From contig NZ_LLWH01000177.1 in the NCBI RefSeq assembly GCF_001411475.1, positions 1 to 35,285 on the forward strand: a stretch of DNA of 35,285 nucleotides, read 5' to 3'. The translations under genes were made by a program, and so were the position numbers. Below are positions 1-7,288 of the stretch, in pieces. The notes beneath the pieces are model-generated. The model was not told the origin of the DNA and did not search any database. It worked only from the letters and a program-made list of their open reading frames with translations. This stretch comes from Pseudomonas endophytica (GTDB taxonomy: Bacteria; Pseudomonadota; Gammaproteobacteria; Pseudomonadales; Pseudomonadaceae). The stretch's first letter is position 1; every line of letters starts with the position of its first letter.

Positions 1-53
1 CGCGCCTGTTTTAAATGCAAAAACCTCGAGCGCGGTCGTTTTCGTGCGTTCTG

Positions 54-596
54 TCAGCCGCGCTCGCCTTGCAGCCACTCAAGCTGGACTTCGTGCTGAC
101 CACGATCATCGGTGACAAAAATCGTCCCTTCACTGATCATCACGTCCCACTTAATAACGCGCGGCATATCTTTGGCGAGGGTATCCAGAACCTCCTGCGG
201 GACAGCGGCGATGTTAACGTTTTTCAGGGTTTTGATGGCCGGGATCACTTTGCCTTCCCAGACCCGCAAACTGCCATAGGCCAACAAGCTGGTGCGCTCA
301 GTGCGGCGCGAGCACCAGGTCAGACGATCAGCATCGGGCTGGCCGACTTCAATCCAGTGCAGAACTCGATCATCCAGGCTTTTTTCCCACAACGCTGGTT
401 CGTCTACATCGGAAAGGCCACGGCCAAAAGACAGTTGTTCGTTGTACCAAAGGGCGTAAGCCAGAAGACGCACCGCCATGCGCTGTTCGGTTTCCGAAGG
501 GTGGCGGGCAATGGTTTGCTTAACGGTTTCGTAGACCCCACGATCAAGATCAGTGAGGTTGAGTTCAAACTTGTAGGTCGTGGACGGCTGGGCCAT
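54..596 (-). CDS. yaeQ: YaeQ family protein
   Basis: The 180-residue product matches the YaeQ family from end to end in length and character. It opens with MAQPSTTYKFELNLTDLDRG and contains the family stretches RHPSETEQRMAVRLLAYAL and DEPALWEKS. YaeQ proteins are small soluble proteins with a restriction-endonuclease-like fold. An early link to RfaH-type antitermination is uncertain, so no precise function is assigned. The frame stays open upstream to 701, but the extra 35 residues do not look like the family, so the ATG at 596 was chosen. The gene is divergent from the CoA-transferase gene, with 164 bp between the two starts. No terminator is visible in the 53 bp downstream before the window edge. 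Confidence 0.9.
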   Translation of the reverse strand: MAQPSTTYKFELNLTDLDRGVYETVKQTIARHPSETEQRMAVRLLAYALWYNEQLSFGRGLSDVDEPALWEKSLDDRVLHWIEVGQPDADRLTWCSRRTERTSLLAYGSLRVWEGKVIPAIKTLKNVNIAAVPQEVLDTLAKDMPRVIKWDVMISEGTIFVTDDRGQHEVQLEWLQGERG

Positions 597-760
597 GAAC
601 GGGCTTCTTGATACGGAGAAAGACGGCAAGTCTAACCGATCCATCGCTACTTGCGCCGCACACAAAACCAGCCCTACGCAACCCTTCCTAGCCTGGGGCA
701 ACGACTGCGGCGGCTTTTGTGTTAAAACGCTGTACCCACTCGCACTGCAAAGGACTTCGC

Positions 761-1960
761 ATGTCGCTCGCCACCAAACCCCTTTCGGGCCTCAAGGTTA
801 TTGAATTGGGCACCCTGATCGCCGGTCCTTTTGCATCGCGAATTTGCGCCGAATTTGGTGCAGATGTCATTAAAGTGGAATCGCCAGATGGCGGTGACCC
901 GCTGCGAAAATGGCGCAAACTTTACGAAGGTACCTCGCTGTGGTGGTTCGTTCAGGCGCGTAATAAAAAATCTATAACCCTGAACCTCAAGCACCCTGAC
1001 GGCCTTAACGTTCTTAAAGAGCTGCTGGCAGAGGCAGACATTCTGATCGAGAACTTCCGCCCCGGCGTCCTAGAAAAACTGGGGTTGGGCTGGGAGCAGT
1101 TACATGCCTTGAACCCCAAGCTGGTGATGGTGCGGTTGTCGGGTTTTGGTCAGACCGGGCCGATGAAGGATCAACCGGGGTTCGGCGCGGTCGGTGAGTC
1201 GATGGGCGGGCTGCGTTACATCACCGGTTTTGAAGATCGCCCGCCAGTGCGCACTGGCATTTCGATTGGCGACTCGATTGCCGCGCTGTGGGGCGTGATT
1301 GGCGCCTTGATGGCGTTACGTCATCGCGAAGTGAATGGCGGGCTGGGTCAAGTGGTGGATGTCGCATTGTATGAAGCAATTTTCGCCATGATGGAAAGCA
1401 TGGTGCCCGAGTTCGATGTGTTCGGTTTTATTCGCGAGCGCACGGGCAATATTATGCCGGGCATCACCCCCTCCTCGATTCACACCAGCCAAGACGGCAA
1501 GCATGTGCAGATTGGCGCTAATGGCGACGCTATTTTCAAGCGTTTCATGCTCATTATCGGACGTGACGACCTGGCGAACGACCCGCAACTGGCGAGCAAT
1601 GATGGCCGGGATGCACGTCGCGATGAGCTGTATGGGGTGATTGACCGTTGGGTGGCCTCGTTGCCACTTGATACCGTCCTTGAGCGGCTGAGCAGCGCTG
1701 AAGTACCCGCCAGCCGAATCTTCTCGGCAGAAGACATGTTCAGTGACCCACAATTTTTAGCCCGCGAAATGTTCCTCCAGGCAAAACTTCCAGACGGCAA
1801 AGCGTTCAAAATGCCAGGCATCGTGCCACGGCTTTCAGATACTCCTGGTTCTGCCGAGTGGGTGGGCCCGGGGCTGGGAGAGCATAATGATGAGGTGTTA
1901 AGTGGCTTGGGCTACGACGCCAGCGCTATCGTGAAACTTAAGCAGTCGGGCGCAATTTAA
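761..1960 (+). CDS. CaiB/BaiF family CoA-transferase
   Basis: This 399-residue protein is a family III CoA-transferase, the group that includes formyl-CoA transferase, CaiB and BaiF. These enzymes move CoA between carboxylic acids through an aspartyl-CoA thioester. Visible hallmarks are LKVIELGTLIAGPFASRICA near residues 11-30, the IENFRPGVLEKLGLG motif near 96-110, and RTGISIGDSIAAL, in which Asp171 is the expected catalytic aspartate. The ATG at 761 is preceded by AAAGGA at a good distance; an in-frame upstream start at 719 would add residues unlike the family. No acyl-CoA synthetase or dehydrogenase lies beside it, so the acid substrate cannot be named. A secreted binding-protein-like gene follows 39 bp downstream on the same strand, but a functional link is not evident. 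Confidence 0.9.
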   Translation: MSLATKPLSGLKVIELGTLIAGPFASRICAEFGADVIKVESPDGGDPLRKWRKLYEGTSLWWFVQARNKKSITLNLKHPDGLNVLKELLAEADILIENFRPGVLEKLGLGWEQLHALNPKLVMVRLSGFGQTGPMKDQPGFGAVGESMGGLRYITGFEDRPPVRTGISIGDSIAALWGVIGALMALRHREVNGGLGQVVDVALYEAIFAMMESMVPEFDVFGFIRERTGNIMPGITPSSIHTSQDGKHVQIGANGDAIFKRFMLIIGRDDLANDPQLASNDGRDARRDELYGVIDRWVASLPLDTVLERLSSAEVPASRIFSAEDMFSDPQFLAREMFLQAKLPDGKAFKMPGIVPRLSDTPGSAEWVGPGLGEHNDEVLSGLGYDASAIVKLKQSGAI

Positions 1961-1999
1961 ACGCTTTCCCGTTGAGTGACTGCCATGGAGATCCGCCTG

Positions 2000-2884
2000 A
2001 TGACTAAACGCTGTAGCTGGCGAGGCATTTGCGCAGGATTGATAACCTCGGCGATGTTTATATGGATGCCCTACGGGGTGGCAGCCGAGAAACTCATCTG
2101 GCTGGTGCGAGATCTTGCGCCGTTAACGATGCACGATGGCCCGAATAAAGATAAGGGCCTTATCGACCACCTGCTGCCCTTGTTAATCGCCAATATGCCG
2201 CAGTATGAGCACGTCATCCAACGCGTTAACCGGGCCCGCGCATTACAAATGCTTGAGGGGTCAGAGCTTGCCTGCGATCCAATGCTGGTCTGGAATCCTG
2301 CTCGCGCCTCACGAATTATTTTTTCAAACCCCATCCTTGGTTTACGCAGTAACGGTTTAGCCATCCGCCGTTCGGATCAAGCGCTGATCGCGCCATTTGT
2401 TCAAGACCAGGCTATCGACTTGCCCGCCATGTTGAGTGCCCAGGCAATCCAGCTCGGCGTTGTCGGTAAACGCAGTTATGGCGTCTGGATTGATGATCAG
2501 CTGTCGAAAAGCCCATCCAAGCCACTGGTTTTTCATTACGGCAGTGATGCGTTGGGTAGCCTTTTGCAAATGCAACAAGCGGGTCGGTTACCCACGCTGT
2601 TGGGCTATTGGCCAGAGATCGAGGCAAAGGCCAAGCAACATGGCCTTGCAACTGAAGAACTGGCTTTTTACTCGATTCTGGGCGCCCCTACTCACCAAAC
2701 TATCTACGCGGGCTGCAACAAAACGCCGAAAGGGCAAAAAGCCATCAATGAGATAAATGCAGTTTTGGAGAGTTTGCCTGCTGACGCACTGACTTCACCG
2801 CAAACCTATTGGACAAACCCCGGCCAAGCTGAGGGTGAGCAAACGCTTACTCCGTCTGGCGCCCAACGGCTAAGCGTTCCCTAA
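2000..2884 (+). CDS. Secreted solute-binding-like protein (TIGR02285-type)
   Basis: The 294-residue product has a clear Sec signal peptide. A basic start (MTKRCSWR) and a hydrophobic stretch end near GVAA before EKLIWLVRDLAPL. The body resembles periplasmic substrate-binding proteins of the bacterial family 3 fold, most like the uncharacterised TIGR02285 group found in Pseudomonas. No ABC permease or ATPase gene is adjacent, so it is more likely a stand-alone sensor or an orphan binding protein than part of a transporter. A GTG at 1976 would also keep the frame. The ATG at 2000 was preferred because GGAG lies about 9 bases before it and it starts directly on the signal peptide. It converges on the receiver gene and shares a terminator with it. 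The ligand is unknown. Confidence 0.7.
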   Translation: MTKRCSWRGICAGLITSAMFIWMPYGVAAEKLIWLVRDLAPLTMHDGPNKDKGLIDHLLPLLIANMPQYEHVIQRVNRARALQMLEGSELACDPMLVWNPARASRIIFSNPILGLRSNGLAIRRSDQALIAPFVQDQAIDLPAMLSAQAIQLGVVGKRSYGVWIDDQLSKSPSKPLVFHYGSDALGSLLQMQQAGRLPTLLGYWPEIEAKAKQHGLATEELAFYSILGAPTHQTIYAGCNKTPKGQKAINEINAVLESLPADALTSPQTYWTNPGQAEGEQTLTPSGAQRLSVP

Positions 2885-2886
2885 CA

Positions 2887-2926
2887 AAAAAAACCCCGAG
2901 AAGTGGGGAGACAACTCGGGGTTTAA
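2887..2926. terminator. Bidirectional intrinsic terminator between convergent genes
   Basis: The arms AAACCCCGAG (2891-2900) and CTCGGGGTTT (2915-2924) form a 10-bp stem around a 14-base loop. Read on the minus strand, the stem is followed by eight T, so it should stop transcription of the receiver gene strongly. Read on the plus strand, only three T follow, so it should be weaker for the secreted-protein gene. Confidence 0.88.
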
Positions 2927-3049
2927 CAAGGTCATTGTGACCTGCTCAGCAAGCGACAAATCTCGGAGCAAAAGACTTGATCTTGCTGATGAAAAATCTG
3001 ACACAGCAAATCAGGTAAAGGTTCCCACTACCTGTAATCCATTTTCATC

Positions 3050-3445
3050 TCATGCTTCTATCCGCATGTTATAGACCTCCAGCAACCGTCCTAAGCCATT
3101 GACGGTCACTGGTTTTGGTAAATATCCCAACACCTCAAGCCCTTCCTCGCGGGCAGTGCGTATTGCGCTTTCTACCACGTGCGGAGCAGCACAACTGAGA
3201 ATAATCAGCGCTTGCGCATCGCCTTTGACTGCTAGCTCGCGAATTAACGCCTCCCCGGATAAACCCTCTAGATGAAGATCGCAGATGGCCACATCAATGC
3301 CGCCACACTTGGCGAGCGAACAGCGAGCCGACTCAACACTTTCTGCTGCGAGCACGTCGAAAATGCGAAAGGCATTTAGCATTTGGTGCAAAACCATCAA
3401 CTGAAATGGGTTGTCTTCAAGAATCAAAACTTTCATTGAACACAT
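3050..3445 (-). CDS. Stand-alone response-regulator receiver domain
   Basis: The 131-residue protein is a single CheY-like receiver domain with no output domain. The phosphorylation site is complete: acidic pair Glu10-Asp11, phospho-acceptor Asp56 in VAICDLHLEG, Ser84 in the Thr/Ser position and Lys111 in YLPKPV. The tail GLEVLGYLPKPVTVNGLGRLL resembles the receiver half of RocR-type REC-EAL regulators, but the frame stops at the point where an EAL domain would follow, and no EAL-like coding sequence is seen downstream before the terminator. The ATG at 3445 has AAGG at good spacing. A second ATG at 3436 (MKVLILEDN) is possible but its spacing from that site is poor. It follows the kinase-less receptor gene by 122 bp on the same strand. 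A role as phosphate acceptor or sink is inference. Confidence 0.85.
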   Translation of the reverse strand: MCSMKVLILEDNPFQLMVLHQMLNAFRIFDVLAAESVESARCSLAKCGGIDVAICDLHLEGLSGEALIRELAVKGDAQALIILSCAAPHVVESAIRTAREEGLEVLGYLPKPVTVNGLGRLLEVYNMRIEA

Positions 3446-3446
3446 A

Positions 3447-3561
3447 CAGGGCCTTGAAAAAGTACGCGCATTATCTGCAAGGGGATCGACTGTAGAGTGA
3501 TTTCCTAAGAATCAACATCAGAAAAATCCTAAATGCACACAGATAATTTTATAAAGGCCCT
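3447..3561 (-). repeat. 9-bp inverted repeat spanning the receptor-receiver gap
   Basis: CAGGGCCTT at 3447-3455 and its exact complement AAGGCCCTG at 3553-3561 face each other across 97 bp, framing nearly the whole gap between the two genes. In the minus-strand transcript, the copy at 3447-3455 contains the AAGG ribosome binding site of the receiver gene, so pairing would hide it. The distance makes this tentative. Confidence 0.4.
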
Positions 3562-3567
3562 GGCTTT

Positions 3568-5652
3568 TTAACCCTGCTTTTTCTGCTCGGACACGTCGAA
3601 CCATACGCCAACCGCACCTTCCAAGTGCCCAGAGCCCGAGTAAAAAGGCATAAGCCAGCAGTTAAGCTCACCCCTGTCGGTGAGGTAGGCTTCGCTGCGT
3701 TTTTGATAAGAAGGCTTTCGGTTACTCAGCACTAACACGAGCGCGGCCTGCAATTGCTCAGCAGCCTCAACCGATAAAAACTCCGTTTCAGACATACTCC
3801 GCCCGTGTATCAACTCGCGCCGTGTTGAGAAAAAATCTTCGTACGCACGGTTGCAAGTGATCATTTGCCCCTTAAGACCTTTCATAAAGATCGGAAAAGG
3901 GAGCGCATCAAAATAACGTTGCTCATCTCTCAAGCAGGTTTTTAAAGCGCTCTCAGCCACGCCTCTTAAGCGAATTTGCTGAACCAGGCGGCGATTCCAC
4001 AGCAGCATCAGCACCAAACCAATACCGCCGCCGCCCCCCGCATACAACCACGGTGTAACGGACTGTTGGGACTCAAGGTTCACCCTGCTGACCTCATGCA
4101 GCCACTTGTGACGTAAAGCCTGCATGTCAGCCATGGGTATGGCCTCTAGCCCTTTGTTTAGTATGTCGAGCAGTTCTGGGAGCTGATTGGAGACTGAAAA
4201 ATTATCGGAAGACCATCGGCCATCCACGCTCCGCCCCACTTTCAAGTGCCTTGCCGAATGCAGATAGGCTTGTACTTCATTCTGGATCGTGGCGACCGCG
4301 TCACCGTTTTTAACCATGTCGCGCGCCTGCGTGTAGTTCTCAACATTGCGCAGGATGACGTCTGGATAGTTGCGACGAATCATGGACTCCAGTGAATGCC
4401 TAGCAGGTAAGGCCAGCACTTTGCCTGAAAGCTGATCCAGCGAGCCCAACCGAAAGTCATTACTGCGCACGACAAAGACCCAAGGGGCGCCACCGTAAGA
4501 ATAGGTAAAGTTGAGAAATGCTTGGCGCTCAGCATTCTTGGACAAGGTTGTATTCATGTGCACCTTGCCACTTTTGAGCATCTCTAACGTTTGGGTGGTT
4601 GTCAGACTTTCTTGGTGGACAAACTGCAGCCCGGTCATGCGAGAAATACGCAATAGAATTTCTGCATTCAGACCATCCCAACGTTTTTCGCCGTTTTTAA
4701 AGATATAGGGCGGGTACTGCTGAGAGCCAACCAAGACCACCGGGTTCTGCTTGATCCAGGCTTGCTCATGAGGCAGCAGTTTGATGCGTTGCTGGCCGAT
4801 ACTTCCGCCAAGCCCTGTCGTCCAGCGTGAAAGAATCACTTGGGCCATCGAGTCATCCAGACTGCTCAATGCTCGATCAATCAACGCCTGTAACTGCGGA
4901 TCATCGCGACGGGTAGCAAAGGCAAAGCCCGACTCTGGTAAAGCGCTCTCACCTAAAATGCCCAAGCCTGAGTAGGGCCTAAGGGTTTTGAAAGCCCGAA
5001 CGATAACCTCATGGGCCACCAGGGCATCAATGTCGCCTTCATCGAGTGCTTCCAGTGCACTGTGCAATGTGGGGGTCAGGATGATCTCGCTGCTGGGGTA
5101 AAAAGCATCGGCGACGTGTGGGTCGACTCCACCATCAAGAAAGCCTATTTTCTTGCCGTCCCAGTCACTGTCTGAATCACAATCGGCTCGCCCCACTATC
5201 ACTAAACGGTCGGTCATGTAGTCGGCAGAAAACAACAGGCCCTCAATCCCGCGCTCATAGCCGTTAGCGCTGGCCAAGATGTCGATTTTACCCGAGAGCA
5301 ACGCAGCAACCGCCTGATCACGCTTGCTGAACCCCAACACTTCGACATCGGCTCCCAACTTGTCGCGCACAAGGCTGAGGTAGTCGGCACTGATGCCTTG
5401 GTAACGATTGCGCTCGTTCGCAATGTCCATGGGGGCGTAATCGCCAATGGAAATGCCCACGCGTAGCCGCCCACGATCTTCCAGCCATCGCCGCTGTTGC
5501 TGATCAAGTGCTAAGGGTTTGAGTTCGATAAAGGTCTGAGGCAGCTTGAACGGCAATCCTTGCGCGGCATAGGCGCTGTTATTGACGCTCATCAGCCCGA
5601 TGATCAGTAATAAAAACATCCATGATTTAAGCACGCAGGGGAAACGTGACAT
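3568..5652 (-). CDS. BvgS/EvgS-like receptor ending after PAS, no kinase domain
   Basis: The 694-residue protein has the front half of a BvgS/EvgS-type sensor. It carries a signal peptide (1-30), a first Venus-flytrap domain (about 60-280, starting RLRVGISIGDYAPMD) and a second one (about 300-525, with VLVGSQQYPPYIFKNG). A membrane segment (about 535-552) and a PAS domain (about 575-690, FDALPFPIFMKGLKGQMITC) follow. Family members continue into histidine kinase, receiver and Hpt domains and reach roughly 1,100-1,250 residues. This one stops at DVSEQKKQG, immediately after PAS. I translated the following bases in the other frames and saw no H-box or ATPase remnant. The ATG at 5652 has an excellent AAGGAGG site; an upstream in-frame start at 5724 is unlikely. 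The thrC terminator lies about 70 bp before the start and no convincing promoter is seen between them. It may be a signalling partner lacking enzyme activity, or a decayed gene. Confidence 0.8.
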   Translation of the reverse strand: MSRFPCVLKSWMFLLLIIGLMSVNNSAYAAQGLPFKLPQTFIELKPLALDQQQRRWLEDRGRLRVGISIGDYAPMDIANERNRYQGISADYLSLVRDKLGADVEVLGFSKRDQAVAALLSGKIDILASANGYERGIEGLLFSADYMTDRLVIVGRADCDSDSDWDGKKIGFLDGGVDPHVADAFYPSSEIILTPTLHSALEALDEGDIDALVAHEVIVRAFKTLRPYSGLGILGESALPESGFAFATRRDDPQLQALIDRALSSLDDSMAQVILSRWTTGLGGSIGQQRIKLLPHEQAWIKQNPVVLVGSQQYPPYIFKNGEKRWDGLNAEILLRISRMTGLQFVHQESLTTTQTLEMLKSGKVHMNTTLSKNAERQAFLNFTYSYGGAPWVFVVRSNDFRLGSLDQLSGKVLALPARHSLESMIRRNYPDVILRNVENYTQARDMVKNGDAVATIQNEVQAYLHSARHLKVGRSVDGRWSSDNFSVSNQLPELLDILNKGLEAIPMADMQALRHKWLHEVSRVNLESQQSVTPWLYAGGGGGIGLVLMLLWNRRLVQQIRLRGVAESALKTCLRDEQRYFDALPFPIFMKGLKGQMITCNRAYEDFFSTRRELIHGRSMSETEFLSVEAAEQLQAALVLVLSNRKPSYQKRSEAYLTDRGELNCWLMPFYSGSGHLEGAVGVWFDVSEQKKQG

Positions 5653-5723
5653 GACAGCCTCCTTGACCGACGACTCGCCAGCATGAGGAGGCGAAAACGC
5701 AACAAGTCTGCCATGCACCCACA

Positions 5724-5752
5724 AAAAAGCCCGTCAGATGACGGGCTTAAAA
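5724..5752 (-). terminator. Intrinsic terminator after thrC
   Basis: The arms AAGCCCGTC and GACGGGCTT (within 5728-5749) form a 9-bp stem with a 4-base loop, followed on the minus strand by a run of six T. It ends the xerD-dsbC-hom-thrC transcription unit and separates it from the receptor gene. Confidence 0.92.
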
Positions 5753-5771
5753 GTACGTAAGAAAAAGACCG

Positions 5772-7181
5772 TTAAAGTGCTTTGCCACGGTTGCCATGCT
5801 GGCTAACAAAGGTCTGCACGGCTTTAAGATCATTCTCCAACACGGTGAAACGCTCCTCTCTTTCAAACAAGTCCGAAAGGTGTGCAGGCAGTTCAAGAGC
5901 TTTTCCTACGCCTGCTTTTTCAACGGCCTCGGGGAATTTGACCGGATGCGCCGTTCCCAAAATGACCATTGGAATATCCAGGCTGCGGCGGCATTCACGT
6001 GCGGCCTTCACACCGATGGCAGTGTGCGGGTCCAACACTTCGCCGGTTTCTGCGAATACTTGGGCAATGGTTTCGCAGGTTTGCTCGTCATTAACAGCCA
6101 GCGAGTCGAACAGACGGCGTGCTTCAGTCCAGCGATCGTCTTGCACGCTGAACGTGCCTGATTGCTTGAACGTATCCATCAAACCCGCGACCGCTGCGCC
6201 ATTGCGACCATGTAGGTCGAATAACAGACGCTCGAAGTTTGACGAAACCATTATGTCCATAGACGGCGACAAGGTCGCGTGCAGGGTGTCTTTGGCGTAC
6301 TGGTTGCCGCTCATAAAGCGGTGCAGGATGTCGTTACGGTTGGTCGCTACGATCAACTGGTTGACCGGCAACCCCATGTTGCGCGCCAAGTAACCCGCGA
6401 AAATATCGCCAAAGTTGCCGGTAGGCACCGAGAACGACACCGAACGATGCGGGCCGCCCAGTTGCAGAGCAGCATGAAAGTAGTAAACGATTTGGGCCAT
6501 GATCCGCGCCCAGTTAATCGAGTTCACAGCGACCAGACGTGTGCCTTTGAGGAAGCCTTGATCAGCGAAGCTGGCCTTGACCATTTCTTGGCAGTCATCG
6601 AAGTTACCTTCGATCGCAATGTTGTGGATGTTGTCACCAAACAACGTGGTCATTTGCCGACGCTGAACTTCCGACACTCGATTGTTCGGGTGCAGGATGA
6701 AAATATCTACGTTCTCACAGTGCTTGCAGCCTTCGATGGCAGCTGAACCGGTATCACCCGACGTCGCACCCACAATTACGACGCGCTCGCCGCGTTTGGC
6801 CAGCACGTAATCCAGTAAGCGACCGAGCAGTTGCAGGGCGAAATCTTTGAACGCCAACGTTGGGCCGTGGAACAGTTCCAGTACCCACTCATTACCATTG
6901 AGCTGACGCAGCGGTGCAACAGCGTTATGAGCAAAGACGCCGTAAGTTTCTTCGAGAATCTTTTTGAAATCGGCATCAGGAATGCTGCCGCTGACAAACG
7001 GGCGCATTACCCGGAAAGCCAACTCGTGATACGGCAAGCCAGCCCAGGAAGCGATTTCTTCCTGAGTAAAGCGCGGCAGGTTTTCTGGAACGTACAAACC
7101 GCCATCGCTGGCCAGACCTGCCAGCAGAACATCTTCGAAATTCAAGGCCGGTGCTTGGCCGCGGGTACTGATATAGCGCAT
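5772..7181 (-). CDS. thrC: Threonine synthase
   Basis: The 469-residue protein is a PLP-dependent threonine synthase, which converts O-phosphohomoserine to threonine in the last step of the pathway. It starts MRYISTRGQAPALNFEDVLL and carries the PLP motif HGPTLAFKDFALQLLG with Lys112 as the Schiff-base lysine. GATSGDTGSAAIEG and SVPTGNFGDIFAGY are the phosphate-binding and substrate loops. The length is usual for the long proteobacterial type. It lies 107 bp downstream of hom, which feeds the same pathway, and is the last gene before a strong terminator. The start at 7181 has GAAGG 9 bases upstream, but that site sits in a small hairpin (7186-7202), which may lower or regulate translation. 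Confidence 0.97.
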   Translation of the reverse strand: MRYISTRGQAPALNFEDVLLAGLASDGGLYVPENLPRFTQEEIASWAGLPYHELAFRVMRPFVSGSIPDADFKKILEETYGVFAHNAVAPLRQLNGNEWVLELFHGPTLAFKDFALQLLGRLLDYVLAKRGERVVIVGATSGDTGSAAIEGCKHCENVDIFILHPNNRVSEVQRRQMTTLFGDNIHNIAIEGNFDDCQEMVKASFADQGFLKGTRLVAVNSINWARIMAQIVYYFHAALQLGGPHRSVSFSVPTGNFGDIFAGYLARNMGLPVNQLIVATNRNDILHRFMSGNQYAKDTLHATLSPSMDIMVSSNFERLLFDLHGRNGAAVAGLMDTFKQSGTFSVQDDRWTEARRLFDSLAVNDEQTCETIAQVFAETGEVLDPHTAIGVKAARECRRSLDIPMVILGTAHPVKFPEAVEKAGVGKALELPAHLSDLFEREERFTVLENDLKAVQTFVSQHGNRGKAL

Positions 7182-7185
7182 GGGT

Positions 7186-7202
7186 TCAAACCTTCGGTTT
7201 GA
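7186..7202 (-). promoter_or_regulatory. Hairpin overlapping the thrC ribosome binding site
   Basis: TCAAACC (7186-7192) and GGTTTGA (7196-7202) pair perfectly over 7 bp with a 3-base loop. In the minus-strand RNA, the loop and the first bases of the 3' arm make up GAAGG, the only visible ribosome binding site for thrC, ending 9 bases before its ATG. Occlusion of the site is an inference. Confidence 0.5.
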
Positions 7203-7216
7203 GCGCCAAGCGGTTC

Positions 7217-7269
7217 AGCTGCAAGCTGCAAGTAAAAGCACATGGGCTTTAGCTTGCAGCTTGTAACTT
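7217..7269. repeat. Imperfect inverted repeat between hom and thrC
   Basis: AAGCTGCAAG with AAAGC on the left (7223-7239) faces GCTTT and CTTGCAGCTT on the right (7246-7262), giving a long hairpin with a short loop. Degenerate copies of the same GCAAGCTGCAAG-type units continue on both sides. This is a non-coding intergenic repeat of a type often scattered in Pseudomonas genomes, and differs from the REP elements elsewhere in the window. Confidence 0.6.
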
Positions 7270-7288
7270 GCCGCTTGCCGCTGCTTCA

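Noticed and set aside
2946..2989. TCAGCAAG/CTTGCTGA inverted repeat downstream of the receiver gene
   Set aside because: The arms are short and 28 bp apart, and the strong terminator next to it already explains the end of transcription.
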